DNA of 64,000 nucleotides, from positions 21,869 to 85,868 of the forward strand of contig JAFWLP010000037.1 in the NCBI GenBank assembly GCA_017511005.1, read 5' to 3'. Shown piece by piece: positions 36,579 to 44,755 of this stretch (its first letter is position 1; every line of letters begins with the position of its first letter). Below the pieces are notes generated by a model. It worked only from the letters and a program-made list of their open reading frames with translations. It was not told where the DNA came from and searched no databases. This DNA comes from Clostridiales bacterium (lineage in GTDB: Bacteria > Bacillota > Clostridia > Saccharofermentanales > Saccharofermentanaceae). The translations under genes and the position numbers were made by a program.

Positions 36579-37493
36579 TCATATATTTTTGGTAACCGTT
36601 AAGACCTCTGAAGCTATGAGCTCAAACTCTTCTTCAGCCTTTTTCCCGAGTATGTATACGTGATAACCGCCTTCCTTCTCGATATATCTGTGCGGATGGC
36701 CTTCCGCCTCAAGTCTTGCCGCAAACCTTCTGGCAGGAATGTTCATGATGTCATATGTGCCCGAGAACATTATGATCTTAGGCAGTCCTTCAATGCTTCC
36801 CAGTGTAACTTCAGTCCTGTAATCGATAGGGGCTCCCCCGTTCCATAATTCGGCGATCTTCCTTACGGGGAATTGCCCGATCATGAAATCGTGCTTTTGT
36901 ATCTCCTTAAGCCGCTCCTTCTCCTCTTCGCTCAGGTTCCTCATGCCGAATCCCGGTGAGATGAGGATAAGCTCTTTGGATAAAGGAAGACCGTTGTCCC
37001 TTGCCATCATTGAAAGTGAGAGGCAGAGGGTCCCTCCTGCCGAATCACCGATCATGGTAATGCGCGAAGGATCAGTGTCAGCTATTACTTCACGGTAAAT
37101 ATCCAGCAGCATATCATGCGCTTCCACGGTATTGCTCTCGGGAACAAGCGGATATACGGGGAATATGATCTCACATCCGGTCCTGTCCGCAAGCCGTGCG
37201 CAGAAACTCCAGTGACTCGGGAAAGCTTCTGCGCAGAATCCGCCGCCGTGGATATAAATGACTTTGCGGTCACAACTGTTTTTCTTCGATCTCATCGAAT
37301 AGTAAACATGCTTTCCTGCGTGACGGGTCTCTATGCTCATTGCTTTTCTGATCTTTGCGGAAGGTTCGGAAGTCATCTTCTTCCGGACTTTGAGTTTGTG
37401 CAGTTCCTCGGCGAAGGCAGGATTGTCCAGATCTTTCAACGCATAAAAATCCTTGAGCAGGAATGATATTATCTTTCGTTTGATAAAACCCAT
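36579..37493 (-). CDS. HSL-family alpha/beta hydrolase (esterase)
   Basis: A 304-residue hydrolase of the hormone-sensitive-lipase type. The oxyanion motif YIHGGGFCAE near residue 78 and the nucleophile elbow GDSAGGTLCLS near 150 are both intact; the catalytic Asp and His are probably in FSGTYDIMNIP and EKEGGYHVYIL. No signal peptide, so it is cytoplasmic, likely cleaving acyl or acetyl esters of small molecules. AAGGAG lies 8 nt before the ATG. It is preceded by the SAP/DUF6434 gene on the same strand with 27 nt between. Confidence 0.88.
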   Translation of the reverse strand: MGFIKRKIISFLLKDFYALKDLDNPAFAEELHKLKVRKKMTSEPSAKIRKAMSIETRHAGKHVYYSMRSKKNSCDRKVIYIHGGGFCAEAFPSHWSFCARLADRTGCEIIFPVYPLVPESNTVEAHDMLLDIYREVIADTDPSRITMIGDSAGGTLCLSLSMMARDNGLPLSKELILISPGFGMRNLSEEEKERLKEIQKHDFMIGQFPVRKIAELWNGGAPIDYRTEVTLGSIEGLPKIIMFSGTYDIMNIPARRFAARLEAEGHPHRYIEKEGGYHVYILGKKAEEEFELIASEVLTVTKNI

Positions 37494-37520
37494 TTCAGAC
37501 TCTCCTTATTACGGAAAAAC

Positions 37521-38093
37521 TTACTCCAGCGCACTCAGATCAGAACGTTCATATCTGTTGTGGCCTTTAAGGCCCTTCTTGTACTTCCAGCATTTTATCG
37601 CATCATCCAGTGAAGCGCCTTTGTTGTCCGCGAAAAAGTCCCGCACATAGGTATTGTATTCAAACTGTCTTCCAATGGATGTTTTTCCGGTCTTCTTTGC
37701 TTTCCTGATCTCTTCGTATGCGATTACCGCATCCGCATAAGTCTTTCCGCTGTTTTCCTTAAGCCACTTCTGGAAAGCCACGTTAAAGGAAAAGCTGTCC
37801 CCGATCTCTTTCCTGAAGAAAGCCCTGTGCAGTTCTGAACATACAATATCAGGCTCTATGATACTGTCTCTTGTTATTTCCGTGTTCCTTTGCCTGTGCG
37901 TTCTTGACGTCTGCGCTTCTTTGATCCTTCCGGTATCAAGGAATAAGGCTATACGCTCGGTCAGCTCCTGTTTTCCGCCTGAGGCAGGCAATCCGTTTTC
38001 GCGGCAGAACAGTACCAGTTCTTCCTTGAGATAGTAATATTGCAGGAATTCACTGCTCTTCACTCCGTTGGTCAATTCAGGTCTGTCTGTCAT
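37521..38093 (-). CDS. SAP domain protein (DUF6434-like)
   Basis: A 190-residue protein with a SAP-like helix-extension-helix near residues 12-55 (YLKEELVLFCRENGLPASGGKQELTERIALFL), a fold that often binds nucleic acid. The second half (FSFNVAFQKWLKENSGKTYADAVIAYEEI … WKYKKGLKGHNRYE) has repeated W-K and Tyr-Asp features like the DUF6434 family. Function unknown. It lies 23 nt after the RelA/SpoT-domain gene; whether the two work together is not known. Confidence 0.75.
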   Translation of the reverse strand: MTDRPELTNGVKSSEFLQYYYLKEELVLFCRENGLPASGGKQELTERIALFLDTGRIKEAQTSRTHRQRNTEITRDSIIEPDIVCSELHRAFFRKEIGDSFSFNVAFQKWLKENSGKTYADAVIAYEEIRKAKKTGKTSIGRQFEYNTYVRDFFADNKGASLDDAIKCWKYKKGLKGHNRYERSDLSALE

Positions 38094-38130
38094 TATCTGC
38101 GCTCTTTTTTATTTTTGTTCCTGCATTATA

Positions 38131-39117
38131 TCAAATCTCATCGTTCTGGAATCTGGACAGATGTTCAAACGGAAGGATCTGCCTTCCCCTGAAAAGTCCG
38201 CAGCCGTCGTTGATCAGATGGTTGTTGTAGGCTTTGAACATATTGACCTTGATAGCCGACAGATCCAGTTCCTGCAGTCTTATCAGCCTCTCGTATGCCT
38301 CATCAAAGAATCTGCATTCACCGGGCGGGATGATGTCCCTCTTGCTGCGGTTCTCCTCCTGGCTCTTCTCATATCCGAAATGGTTTGCTTCCCCGATCTC
38401 GGCATAATCGTCCATGTCTTTCGTACGGAGCTGCATCTCGGTATAACATCTCGCCTGATTGTCGTATAACGTTATGTGCATTGAACTGTAACCCGAAGGA
38501 CGCGGTGTCCTGACATAGTCCCTGTAATACGGGCGCACACCCTCATCAAGGACCGGGGAACCTTCATTCTCAGGATGTCCGGATAATTCCGGTGTGAAGC
38601 CGCGCTCTTCCAGGAAACCCGGAAGGACATTTGCTATCTCGTACAGATATCCGATCTCCTGCTTTTCGAGATTCCCCTCGTCCGAAACATGACACAACGG
38701 CAGGGATATTACGATCCTGTATGCAATGAGATCCCTGAAACAGTTGAGATTGTTCTTTATCTGCACTTCGCCAGGGTATTTTCCGTTCTCTTTGTAGTAG
38801 TTATAGATGTATTCCAGTATATAGCCGTTGAACTTCTCTTCCGCACGGATGAGTGACTTGATCCGTCCTTTGAAGGTAAATGCCAGAAAAGGATATTCGC
38901 GTGTCATATAGTGATAGAAATCCTTGATACGGTTTGACTGTGAGGTAAGGAAGTCCGTGTGTTCCAGAAGCTCAATGATCTGGATCAGGAAATTGCTGTG
39001 GGCCAGGTCGATCGGATTGTGAGAAGCAATCGCGTCTCTTTTAAGGTCCGATGAATACTTAAGAAGTATCTTCAGGACCGTATCTCCGGAGTACAGATAA
39101 TCATTCAAAGTAATCAT
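38131..39117 (-). CDS. RelA/SpoT synthetase-domain protein
   Basis: A 328-residue protein with a central RelA/SpoT-type nucleotidyltransferase domain: FTFKGRIKSLIRAEEKFNGYI near residue 85, CFRDLIAYRIVISLP (the substrate DxxxxR segment), PSGYSSMHITLYDN and TEMQLRTKDMDDYAEIGEANH (the catalytic E-x-Q-x-R-T). No HD hydrolase, TGS or ACT domain is present, so it resembles a small alarmone synthetase with an extra N-terminal helical part of about 80 residues. It may make (p)ppGpp-like nucleotides or pyrophosphorylate other targets. ATG 39117 is chosen; TTG 39132 is an alternative. Confidence 0.78.
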   Translation of the reverse strand: MITLNDYLYSGDTVLKILLKYSSDLKRDAIASHNPIDLAHSNFLIQIIELLEHTDFLTSQSNRIKDFYHYMTREYPFLAFTFKGRIKSLIRAEEKFNGYILEYIYNYYKENGKYPGEVQIKNNLNCFRDLIAYRIVISLPLCHVSDEGNLEKQEIGYLYEIANVLPGFLEERGFTPELSGHPENEGSPVLDEGVRPYYRDYVRTPRPSGYSSMHITLYDNQARCYTEMQLRTKDMDDYAEIGEANHFGYEKSQEENRSKRDIIPPGECRFFDEAYERLIRLQELDLSAIKVNMFKAYNNHLINDGCGLFRGRQILPFEHLSRFQNDEI

Positions 39118-39158
39118 AAGCGCATACACCAATTATCAGATATATCTACAACAGTGGA

Positions 39159-39182
39159 GCTGCCCCGGATATCCGGGGCAGC
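39159..39182. terminator. 24-nt perfect palindrome after the amt-PII gene
   Basis: GCTGCCCCGGAT followed by its exact complement, 42 nt beyond the amt stop. Strong hairpin, but no long T-run follows, so termination may need a factor. Confidence 0.5.
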
Positions 39183-39224
39183 CCCTGCTTAGTTGGGTGG
39201 AATGTAAGAATTGTTTTGTTTCCG

Positions 39225-40994
39225 TTACTCTACGTCCTGCAACGCTGCGTAGTCTTCTTCTCCTGTACGGATCTTAACGACCTTGCCTACGTTGTAAACG
39301 AAGATCTTACCGTCACCGATGTGACCTGTGTAAAGTGTTTCCTTAGCTTTCTCGATAACCTTTTCTACAGGGATCTTGGATACGACAACCTCAACCTTGA
39401 TCTTAGGTAAGAGTGTAGCGTCAACCTCGACACCTCTGTACTTCTCGCCTGCGCCCTTTTCGATGCCGCAGCCCATTACCTGTGTTACTGTCATACCGGT
39501 TACACCGAGATCGTTCATGGCCTTTCTGAGTTTATCGTAACGTGAAAGCTTAGCGATGATAACAACCTTATGCATGCCTGTATCGAGTTCGGGTGCGACA
39601 GTAACCTTGACTGCCGCATTCTTCTGAGCCTCGGAAGCTTCGGCATATTCAGGTGTACCGAGGTCTGTATTCTCGTTTGCTTCCATCATAGCGCCGGAAA
39701 CATCCATGAGTGAGAAACCTGAGTAAGCGCTTGCGAGACCGTGCTCAGTAGCATCCAGACCTGTGAGCTCTTCTTCCTCTGAAACCCTGAGACCAAGGAT
39801 TGCTTTGATGATAAAGAATGTGATTGTAATAGTGATTGCTGTCCAAGCGGCTGTAGCGCCCATACCTAAGAGCTGGATTCCGAGGAGCTTGAAGCCACCG
39901 CCATAGAACAAACCGGTCATTGTGTTGCCTGCTGCATCAGCGATCGAATAAGCAGGAGCTGTATCTGTTGCGAACAAACCGACTGCGATTACTCCCCAGA
40001 TACCATTGAACATATGAACTGCAACTGCACCGACAGGGTCATCAACTCTTACAACATTATCAAGGAACCATACACCGAATACTACGAGTACGCCGGAGAC
40101 AGCACCGATGATCGTTGCGCCAAGAGCGTCTGTTACATCGCAGGGAGCCGTAATTGCTACGAGACCTGCAAGTGAAGCGTTAAGAGCCATTGAAACATCA
40201 GGCTTACCATACTTGATCCATGTGAAGATCATGCAGACAACAGTGGCAATTGCGGGAGCGATCGTGGTTGTTACGAAAACGGAACCGAGCTGAGCCATAT
40301 CCGTGCAGGCTGCGCCGTTGAATCCGTACCAGCCGAGCCAGAGAATGAATACACCCAGAGCACCCATGGGGATGTTGTGGCCGGGGAATGCATTGACCTT
40401 TGTGACCTTGCCTGACTTATCCTTAACGAACTTACCGATACGGGGTCCAAGGATTGCAGCACCGATCAGAGCGCAGATACCACCTACCATGTGGATGCAG
40501 TTAGATCCTGCGAAATCGTGGAAACCGATCTGTGAGAGCCAGCCGCCGCCCCATGTCCAGTGAGCTTCGATAGGATAGATGACTGCTGAGATAACAGCTG
40601 AATATACACAATAAGAGATAAACTTGACTCTCTCTGCCATCGCACCTGAAACGATCGTGGCTGTCGTGGCACAGAAAACAAGGTTAAATACGAAGTTCGA
40701 CCAGTCAAAACTTGCGTAATTTGTGAAGATATCGATGTTCGGTTTACCCATGAATCCCAGGAGCATGTCCTCGCCGAGGAACAGACCGAAACCGATCGCG
40801 ATAAAAACTACAGTACCGATACAGAAATCCATCAGGTTCTTCATGATGATGTTACCTGCGTTCTTTGCTCTCGCAAAACCGCACTCCACCATCGCGAATC
40901 CAGCCTGCATCCAGAAAACCAATGCCGCGCCGATCAGGAACCAGACGCCAAAGACTTTCTCGTCGATCAAACTGCTGATCAAATTAGTGTCCAT
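39225..40994 (-). CDS. amt: Ammonium transporter fused to a PII domain
   Basis: A 589-residue protein. Residues 1-430 form an AmtB channel of about eleven helices (FWMQAGFAMVECGF, HTWGGGWL-like, DFAGSNCIHMVGG, ITAPCDV, VHMFNGIWGV). After a linker of about 40 residues, residues 472-589 are a complete PII (GlnB/GlnK) domain: HKVVIIAKLSRYDKLRKAM, GMTVTQVMGCG, T-loop EKYRGVEVDATLLPK, and IGDGKIFVYNVGKVVKIRTGE. Normally GlnK is a separate protein that plugs Amt. The usual uridylylated Tyr51 is Val here. ATG 40994 has GGAGGAG upstream. It stands alone. Confidence 0.94.
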   Translation of the reverse strand: MDTNLISSLIDEKVFGVWFLIGAALVFWMQAGFAMVECGFARAKNAGNIIMKNLMDFCIGTVVFIAIGFGLFLGEDMLLGFMGKPNIDIFTNYASFDWSNFVFNLVFCATTATIVSGAMAERVKFISYCVYSAVISAVIYPIEAHWTWGGGWLSQIGFHDFAGSNCIHMVGGICALIGAAILGPRIGKFVKDKSGKVTKVNAFPGHNIPMGALGVFILWLGWYGFNGAACTDMAQLGSVFVTTTIAPAIATVVCMIFTWIKYGKPDVSMALNASLAGLVAITAPCDVTDALGATIIGAVSGVLVVFGVWFLDNVVRVDDPVGAVAVHMFNGIWGVIAVGLFATDTAPAYSIADAAGNTMTGLFYGGGFKLLGIQLLGMGATAAWTAITITITFFIIKAILGLRVSEEEELTGLDATEHGLASAYSGFSLMDVSGAMMEANENTDLGTPEYAEASEAQKNAAVKVTVAPELDTGMHKVVIIAKLSRYDKLRKAMNDLGVTGMTVTQVMGCGIEKGAGEKYRGVEVDATLLPKIKVEVVVSKIPVEKVIEKAKETLYTGHIGDGKIFVYNVGKVVKIRTGEEDYAALQDVE

Positions 40995-41210
40995 AAACTC
41001 TCCTCCTTCAAACCATTTCCAAAAGGTATTGATATTATGTCTCAATGCTTTTTGAATATCGTTATTTGATTTCAAGTGCAATTGTAGCGATAAACCTGTA
41101 ACAAATAAAATACGAATAGTTTGAGCATAATAATACCTTTTAGCTATGATTTGACATTTACCTTCACAGAGCGTTATGGCCGGAAGCCCTTGTTTTCGGC
41201 ATCTTCACGC

Positions 41211-41241
41211 AAAAACAAGGCCCCGGGATATCCGGAGCCTT
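41211..41241 (-). terminator. Terminator after proA-rpiB
   Basis: AAGGC-CCGG / CCGG-GCCTT hairpin (41217-41241) followed on the minus strand by TTGTTTTTG, 66 nt beyond the rpiB stop. Confidence 0.75.
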
Positions 41242-41306
41242 TTATACTAGTCAAAGATATTTGAATGGGAAGCTTTGTTTTATAGTCAAAAAACAGTATT
41301 AAAAAC

Positions 41307-41759
41307 TTACTTAAAATGCTTCTCCTCGATGTCTTTTATGCCGTTTACGCGTGTCGCATGACGTCCGCCCGCGAATTCTTCCTCGAAGAAAGCATCGATC
41401 ATTCCCAAAGCCACGCCCAGACCGACCACGCGCTCACCGAACGCCAGGATCTGTGCATCGTTATGCTGTCTGGACATCTTTGCCATGAACTCATTGGTGC
41501 AGAGAGCGCATCTGATGCCCTTATATTTGTTGCATACAAGAGAGATCCCGATACCCGTACCGCAGATGGCGATGCCTCTTTCGGCTTTGCCGCTTGAAAC
41601 GTCTTCAGCTACTTTGATGCCTGCATCAACATAAGAATAGGAATCCGTTCCGTTGGGAGCGCCTCCGTCAAGGACTTCAAAGCCCTTCTCTTCAAGGTGC
41701 TTGATGACCTTCTGTCTCAACTCATAGCCTGCGTGATCTGATGCGATTGATACTACCAT
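41307..41759 (-). CDS. rpiB: Ribose-5-phosphate isomerase B
   Basis: A 150-residue RpiB/LacAB-family isomerase interconverting ribose-5-phosphate and ribulose-5-phosphate. SDHAGYELRQKV at the N-terminus, the catalytic-Cys loop GIAICGTGIGISLVCNKYKGIRCALC and the basic C-terminal GGRHATRV motif are all present. Length is normal. AAAGAGG lies 8 nt before the ATG, 21 nt after proA, so it is read with proA. Confidence 0.94.
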   Translation of the reverse strand: MVVSIASDHAGYELRQKVIKHLEEKGFEVLDGGAPNGTDSYSYVDAGIKVAEDVSSGKAERGIAICGTGIGISLVCNKYKGIRCALCTNEFMAKMSRQHNDAQILAFGERVVGLGVALGMIDAFFEEEFAGGRHATRVNGIKDIEEKHFK

Positions 41760-41780
41760 TTGTATTGCCTCTTTCCTTAA

Positions 41781-43061
41781 TTAAATCTCATGATGAATGT
41801 GCTTGAACTTCTTTGAACCGTCACAGTAAGGTCCTACGATGTCGCCGTTACCTACAAGACGGTACTTATAAGATACGAGTCCTTCAAGGCCTACAGGTCC
41901 CCTGGCATGGATCTTGGACGTTGCAATGCCTACTTCCGCGCCGAATCCGTAACGAAACCCGTCAGCAAATCTTGTGGAACAGTTTACCAGAACGCTTCCG
42001 GAGTCAACCATTGTCATGAACTTCTCAGCCGTCTCCATGTTCTCTGTGATCACGGCATCCGTATGACCTGAACCGTAATGATTGATGTGCGCTATGGCTT
42101 CATCGACATCCTTGACTGTCTTGACGGAACACTTCATGGCAAGATACTCGTGATGCCATTCCTCAGCCTTAGCAATGCCGAAAGTTTCAGCAACATATTC
42201 ATCACCAAACACTTCCACTCCGGCATCCTGCAAAGTCTTTATAAACTCCGGAAGAAAACTGTCCTTCAGAGCTTCGTCCACGAGGAAAGTCTCCGTGGCA
42301 TTGCATACCGACACATACTGAGTCTTGGCGTCTATGGCGACTTTAAGCGCCTTCGCGGGATCGGCATCCTTATCAATGTAAGTGTGGCAGACACCGTCAG
42401 CATGTCCCAGAACGGCAATATTGGTATTCTGCAAGATGTACTGGACAAAAGCATTGGAGCCTCTGGGTATGATCAGATCGATATACTCGTCAAGCTTGAG
42501 CATGTCGGCTATCTCCGAGCGGAGCGTAAGGAGATTCAGCCATCCTTCGGGAAGACCCGCTTCTATGCCAGCCCTGCTGATAACGGAGGCAAGTGCCTTA
42601 TTGGTATTAATAGCCTCGGAGCCGCCCTTGAGGAATACGGCGTTGCCGCTCTTGATGCAGAGAGACGCGATCTGGACCAATGCATCGGGCCTGCTCTCGA
42701 AAATAACGCCGATAACACCTATCGGACATGTGACACGCGTAAGTTCAAGACCGTCATCAAGTGTAGTCCTCAAAGTAACCTTGCCAACCGGATCATTCAG
42801 GTCAATAAGACTCTCGATCCCGGATACGACGTCATTGAGCTTGTCTTCATTGAACTTAAGCCTCTTGACCAGCGGTGTCTCAAGAGAAGCCTTCTCCGCT
42901 TCCTCAAGATCAATCCTGTTGGCAGCAAAGATATCGTCTTTGGAAGCCTTGAGGCATGCGGCAACGTTTGCAAGTGCCCTGTTCTTGACATCGCTTCCCA
43001 AGGAGGCCATTACATAAGAAGCCTCACGGGCTGTTTTTGCTATATCATGGAGTTCAGACAT
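41781..43061 (-). CDS. proA: Glutamate-5-semialdehyde dehydrogenase (ProA)
   Basis: A 426-residue NADPH-dependent enzyme reducing gamma-glutamyl phosphate to glutamate-5-semialdehyde in proline synthesis. Key parts: GVIGVIFESRPDALVQIASLCIKSGNAVFLKGGSEA-like region, HADGVCHTYIDKDAD, the catalytic cysteine in YVSVCNATETFLV, and VNCSTRFADGFRYGFGAEVGIATSK. Full length. Its usual partner proB is not adjacent; rpiB follows instead. GGAGG lies 7 nt before the ATG. Confidence 0.96.
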   Translation of the reverse strand: MSELHDIAKTAREASYVMASLGSDVKNRALANVAACLKASKDDIFAANRIDLEEAEKASLETPLVKRLKFNEDKLNDVVSGIESLIDLNDPVGKVTLRTTLDDGLELTRVTCPIGVIGVIFESRPDALVQIASLCIKSGNAVFLKGGSEAINTNKALASVISRAGIEAGLPEGWLNLLTLRSEIADMLKLDEYIDLIIPRGSNAFVQYILQNTNIAVLGHADGVCHTYIDKDADPAKALKVAIDAKTQYVSVCNATETFLVDEALKDSFLPEFIKTLQDAGVEVFGDEYVAETFGIAKAEEWHHEYLAMKCSVKTVKDVDEAIAHINHYGSGHTDAVITENMETAEKFMTMVDSGSVLVNCSTRFADGFRYGFGAEVGIATSKIHARGPVGLEGLVSYKYRLVGNGDIVGPYCDGSKKFKHIHHEI

Positions 43062-43098
43062 ATGAGCCTCCTGCTTATTTCTTATTTTCCTGCAAATT

Positions 43099-43199
43099 AT
43101 AACAAACTATTGAGTAACTTGCTTGCAAGGGTTGCGAGATGTTTGGATATACCGTGAGCGAAGCGAACGGATATAACAAACTATTGAGTAACTTGCTTG
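43099..43199. repeat. 27-nt direct repeat upstream of proA
   Basis: The 27 nt at 43099-43125 recur exactly at 43173-43199 (core AACAAACTATTGAGTAACTT), 74 nt apart. The stretch between contains GAGCGAAGCGAACGG. Both copies can be read as YNKLLSNLL, possibly a decayed duplication. Confidence 0.8.
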
Positions 43200-43201
43200 A
43201 G

Positions 43202-43600
43202 GAAGTGAGTATGCAAAAATTGCGATTGTGAATTCCTAATCAAAAAGTCTTGTCAAGTGCCAATTTCATTTTTTTGGTGTATTTCACCGGTGGACACCTG
43301 TTATAGAACAAAGGTTCAAAATACCCTCAAACGCCCTGATTCATTGACTTTCAATATTCGTCTATCATCTTGTAACTGTTTTGTCAACAAACCGTAATAA
43401 ATTGACGAATTCAATGTTTATCGGGAGTTTTGGCTTTTTCGAAAATGGAGAGTTTGTTTTTATAGTTATAAACAAAGTTTTGAACATTATGAACATTTTT
43501 GTGGACAGCAAAATCGCTCAAAACGTCACACAATTTGCTAAATCGTGCGGTGTCAGGCCACTGAATAGACCAGGATTGGGATAACTGCGAGTCCGAATAG
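43202..43600. other. AT-rich stretch without recognisable gene
   Basis: No credible coding frame, RNA gene or hairpin was found. One 67-codon frame has no ribosome site and low-complexity AT-driven composition. Confidence 0.5.
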
Positions 43601-43603
43601 CGG

Positions 43604-43717
43604 TTTGACGGTTTCTTTGACGATATCGCTATGATCCGTCAAAGGATTAGTCAAAACAACTTCATTTTAACGTTTTCTTTGACGTATACGGCTGTTCGGG
43701 TCAAAGTCTGCGTCAAA
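43604..43717. promoter_or_regulatory. Cluster of seven TTTGAC(G) half-sites
   Basis: TTTGACG occurs at 43604, 43616 and 43678, and its complement (C)GTCAAA at 43637, 43650, 43700 and 43711. Distances cluster near 11-13 and 21-22 nt, as for sites on one helix face. Possible operator or iteron set; no linked gene explains it. Confidence 0.4.
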
Positions 43718-43752
43718 TGGCTTTTGCAAAGGAACGGGCATATAATCGTTTT

Positions 43753-43871
43753 GCATGGTGTGCACAAAAACGTACGGATTTTCCAATAAAAAAGTACGCC
43801 AAGGAGCAAAAAACCTAAAATTTGCTCCTGATCGTACCTATTTTGGCGAAAATCGGTACACTTTTGAGCAC
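43753..43871 (+). repeat. Structured intergenic repeat, copy A2
   Basis: 119 nt matching 69-187. The inner stem is longer here (AGGAGCAAA/TTTGCTCCT). Compared with copy A1 one pair has changed from A-T to G-C on both arms, a compensatory change. Confidence 0.8.
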
Positions 43872-43883
43872 GGTAGAAACTAC

Positions 43884-44006
43884 AGCGGATTTACACGCAA
43901 CTGTGCTGTTTTCAGGCCAAAATGTGCGCGCCGGCGAGTAAATATCGCAAATTTACATGCAACCGTACTCGATTTTCGCGAAAATCAGCACACTAAAATG
44001 CACTCA
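43884..44006 (-). repeat. Structured intergenic repeat, copy B
   Basis: About 123 nt which, read on the minus strand, aligns along its whole length with 48053-48175 (shared GATTTTCGCGAAAATCGAGT and ATTTACTCGCCGG blocks). It also shares the GGCGAAAATCAG-TACACT type end with copies A1 and A2. Confidence 0.75.
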
Positions 44007-44078
44007 GAGTTTCAGTCCAGGCATAGCACTGAAATCACAGAAAATAAAACAGAAAAACTCAGCTCGGGCTGATCCAGT

Positions 44079-44560
44079 TCATGTATATGGCTCTGCTAAG
44101 CTGGAACGGTTATCTGATATGATCTTACGGTCATAGAAGAAGCCGCGGCGGATCTTCCTTCCCACGGTTATGTTGTGATTGGTACCGAGTCCGTCATCTT
44201 CGTGGTACCCGAATACAAAGGGAACATCTACACCGTCGAAGTTATATGCCAGCGGGAAATAGAAGCCGAGATCCGGTTTTGAACAGACATTCTCACCTAC
44301 GCCTTCAATGATGAAGTCCTTTGTTGTTTTTCCGTCGATCTCCAGTATGTGATTATCCGCGGCCTTTGTAATCTCATGGAGATCGCCGACGTACTGGTTC
44401 CCAGGATCCTGGCCTTAGGTATTATCCCCTTGATAAATGCGGCAAGATCGACCGCTTCCTCAGCATTATGGACCGCAGTATGTATCCTTATCAGGACATC
44501 TTTGTCTTCACCGTCACCGGTCATCAGCTGGCCCAAGGTATTCTCAAGCCGCTTTTTCTA
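44079..44560 (-). pseudogene. FIST-domain protein remnant (deleted and frameshifted)
   Basis: Two reading frames carry parts of one FIST-type sensory protein. The upstream frame gives KKRLENTLGQLMTGDG, DVLIRIHTAVHNAEEA and IPKARILGTSTSA, the start of a FIST domain. Near 44395 the similarity moves to another frame that gives QYVGDLHEITKAADN, LGFYFPLAYNFDGVDVPF, then IRRGFFYDRKIISDN, the end of the FIST-C region, before a TGA at 44079. The middle of the domain and both protein ends are missing, and an in-frame TAG lies just upstream. FIST domains sense small ligands on kinases or cyclases; this copy is dead. Confidence 0.75.
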
Positions 44561-44618
44561 AACAAACAAAAGTTTCCAAGTAAACATACGGTTATCCTGT
44601 ATCAACAGCGGTTATCTG

Positions 44619-44642
44619 CAAAAAGCCTGAATATTATCAGGC
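44619..44642 (-). terminator. Terminator after lgt
   Basis: GCCTGA-TAATAT-TCAGGC on the minus strand followed by TTTTTG, about 114 nt past the lgt stop. Confidence 0.65.
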
Positions 44643-44755
44643 TGAATGTTCTCTGTCTCCGCCTTGTATTCTCATTTTTTGATTTGCTACCACGACATAT
44701 CCGCTGTTTCTATACTTAATATCAGTGATATTTTAGATTTTAGCGGTATTTTGCA

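Noticed and set aside
43139-43231. Small frame MFGYTVSEANGYNKLLS…
   Set aside because: 30 codons, no Shine-Dalgarno, arises from the 27-nt duplication.
43381-43584. 67-codon frame in the gene desert
   Set aside because: No ribosome site, no family resemblance, composition follows the AT-rich background.
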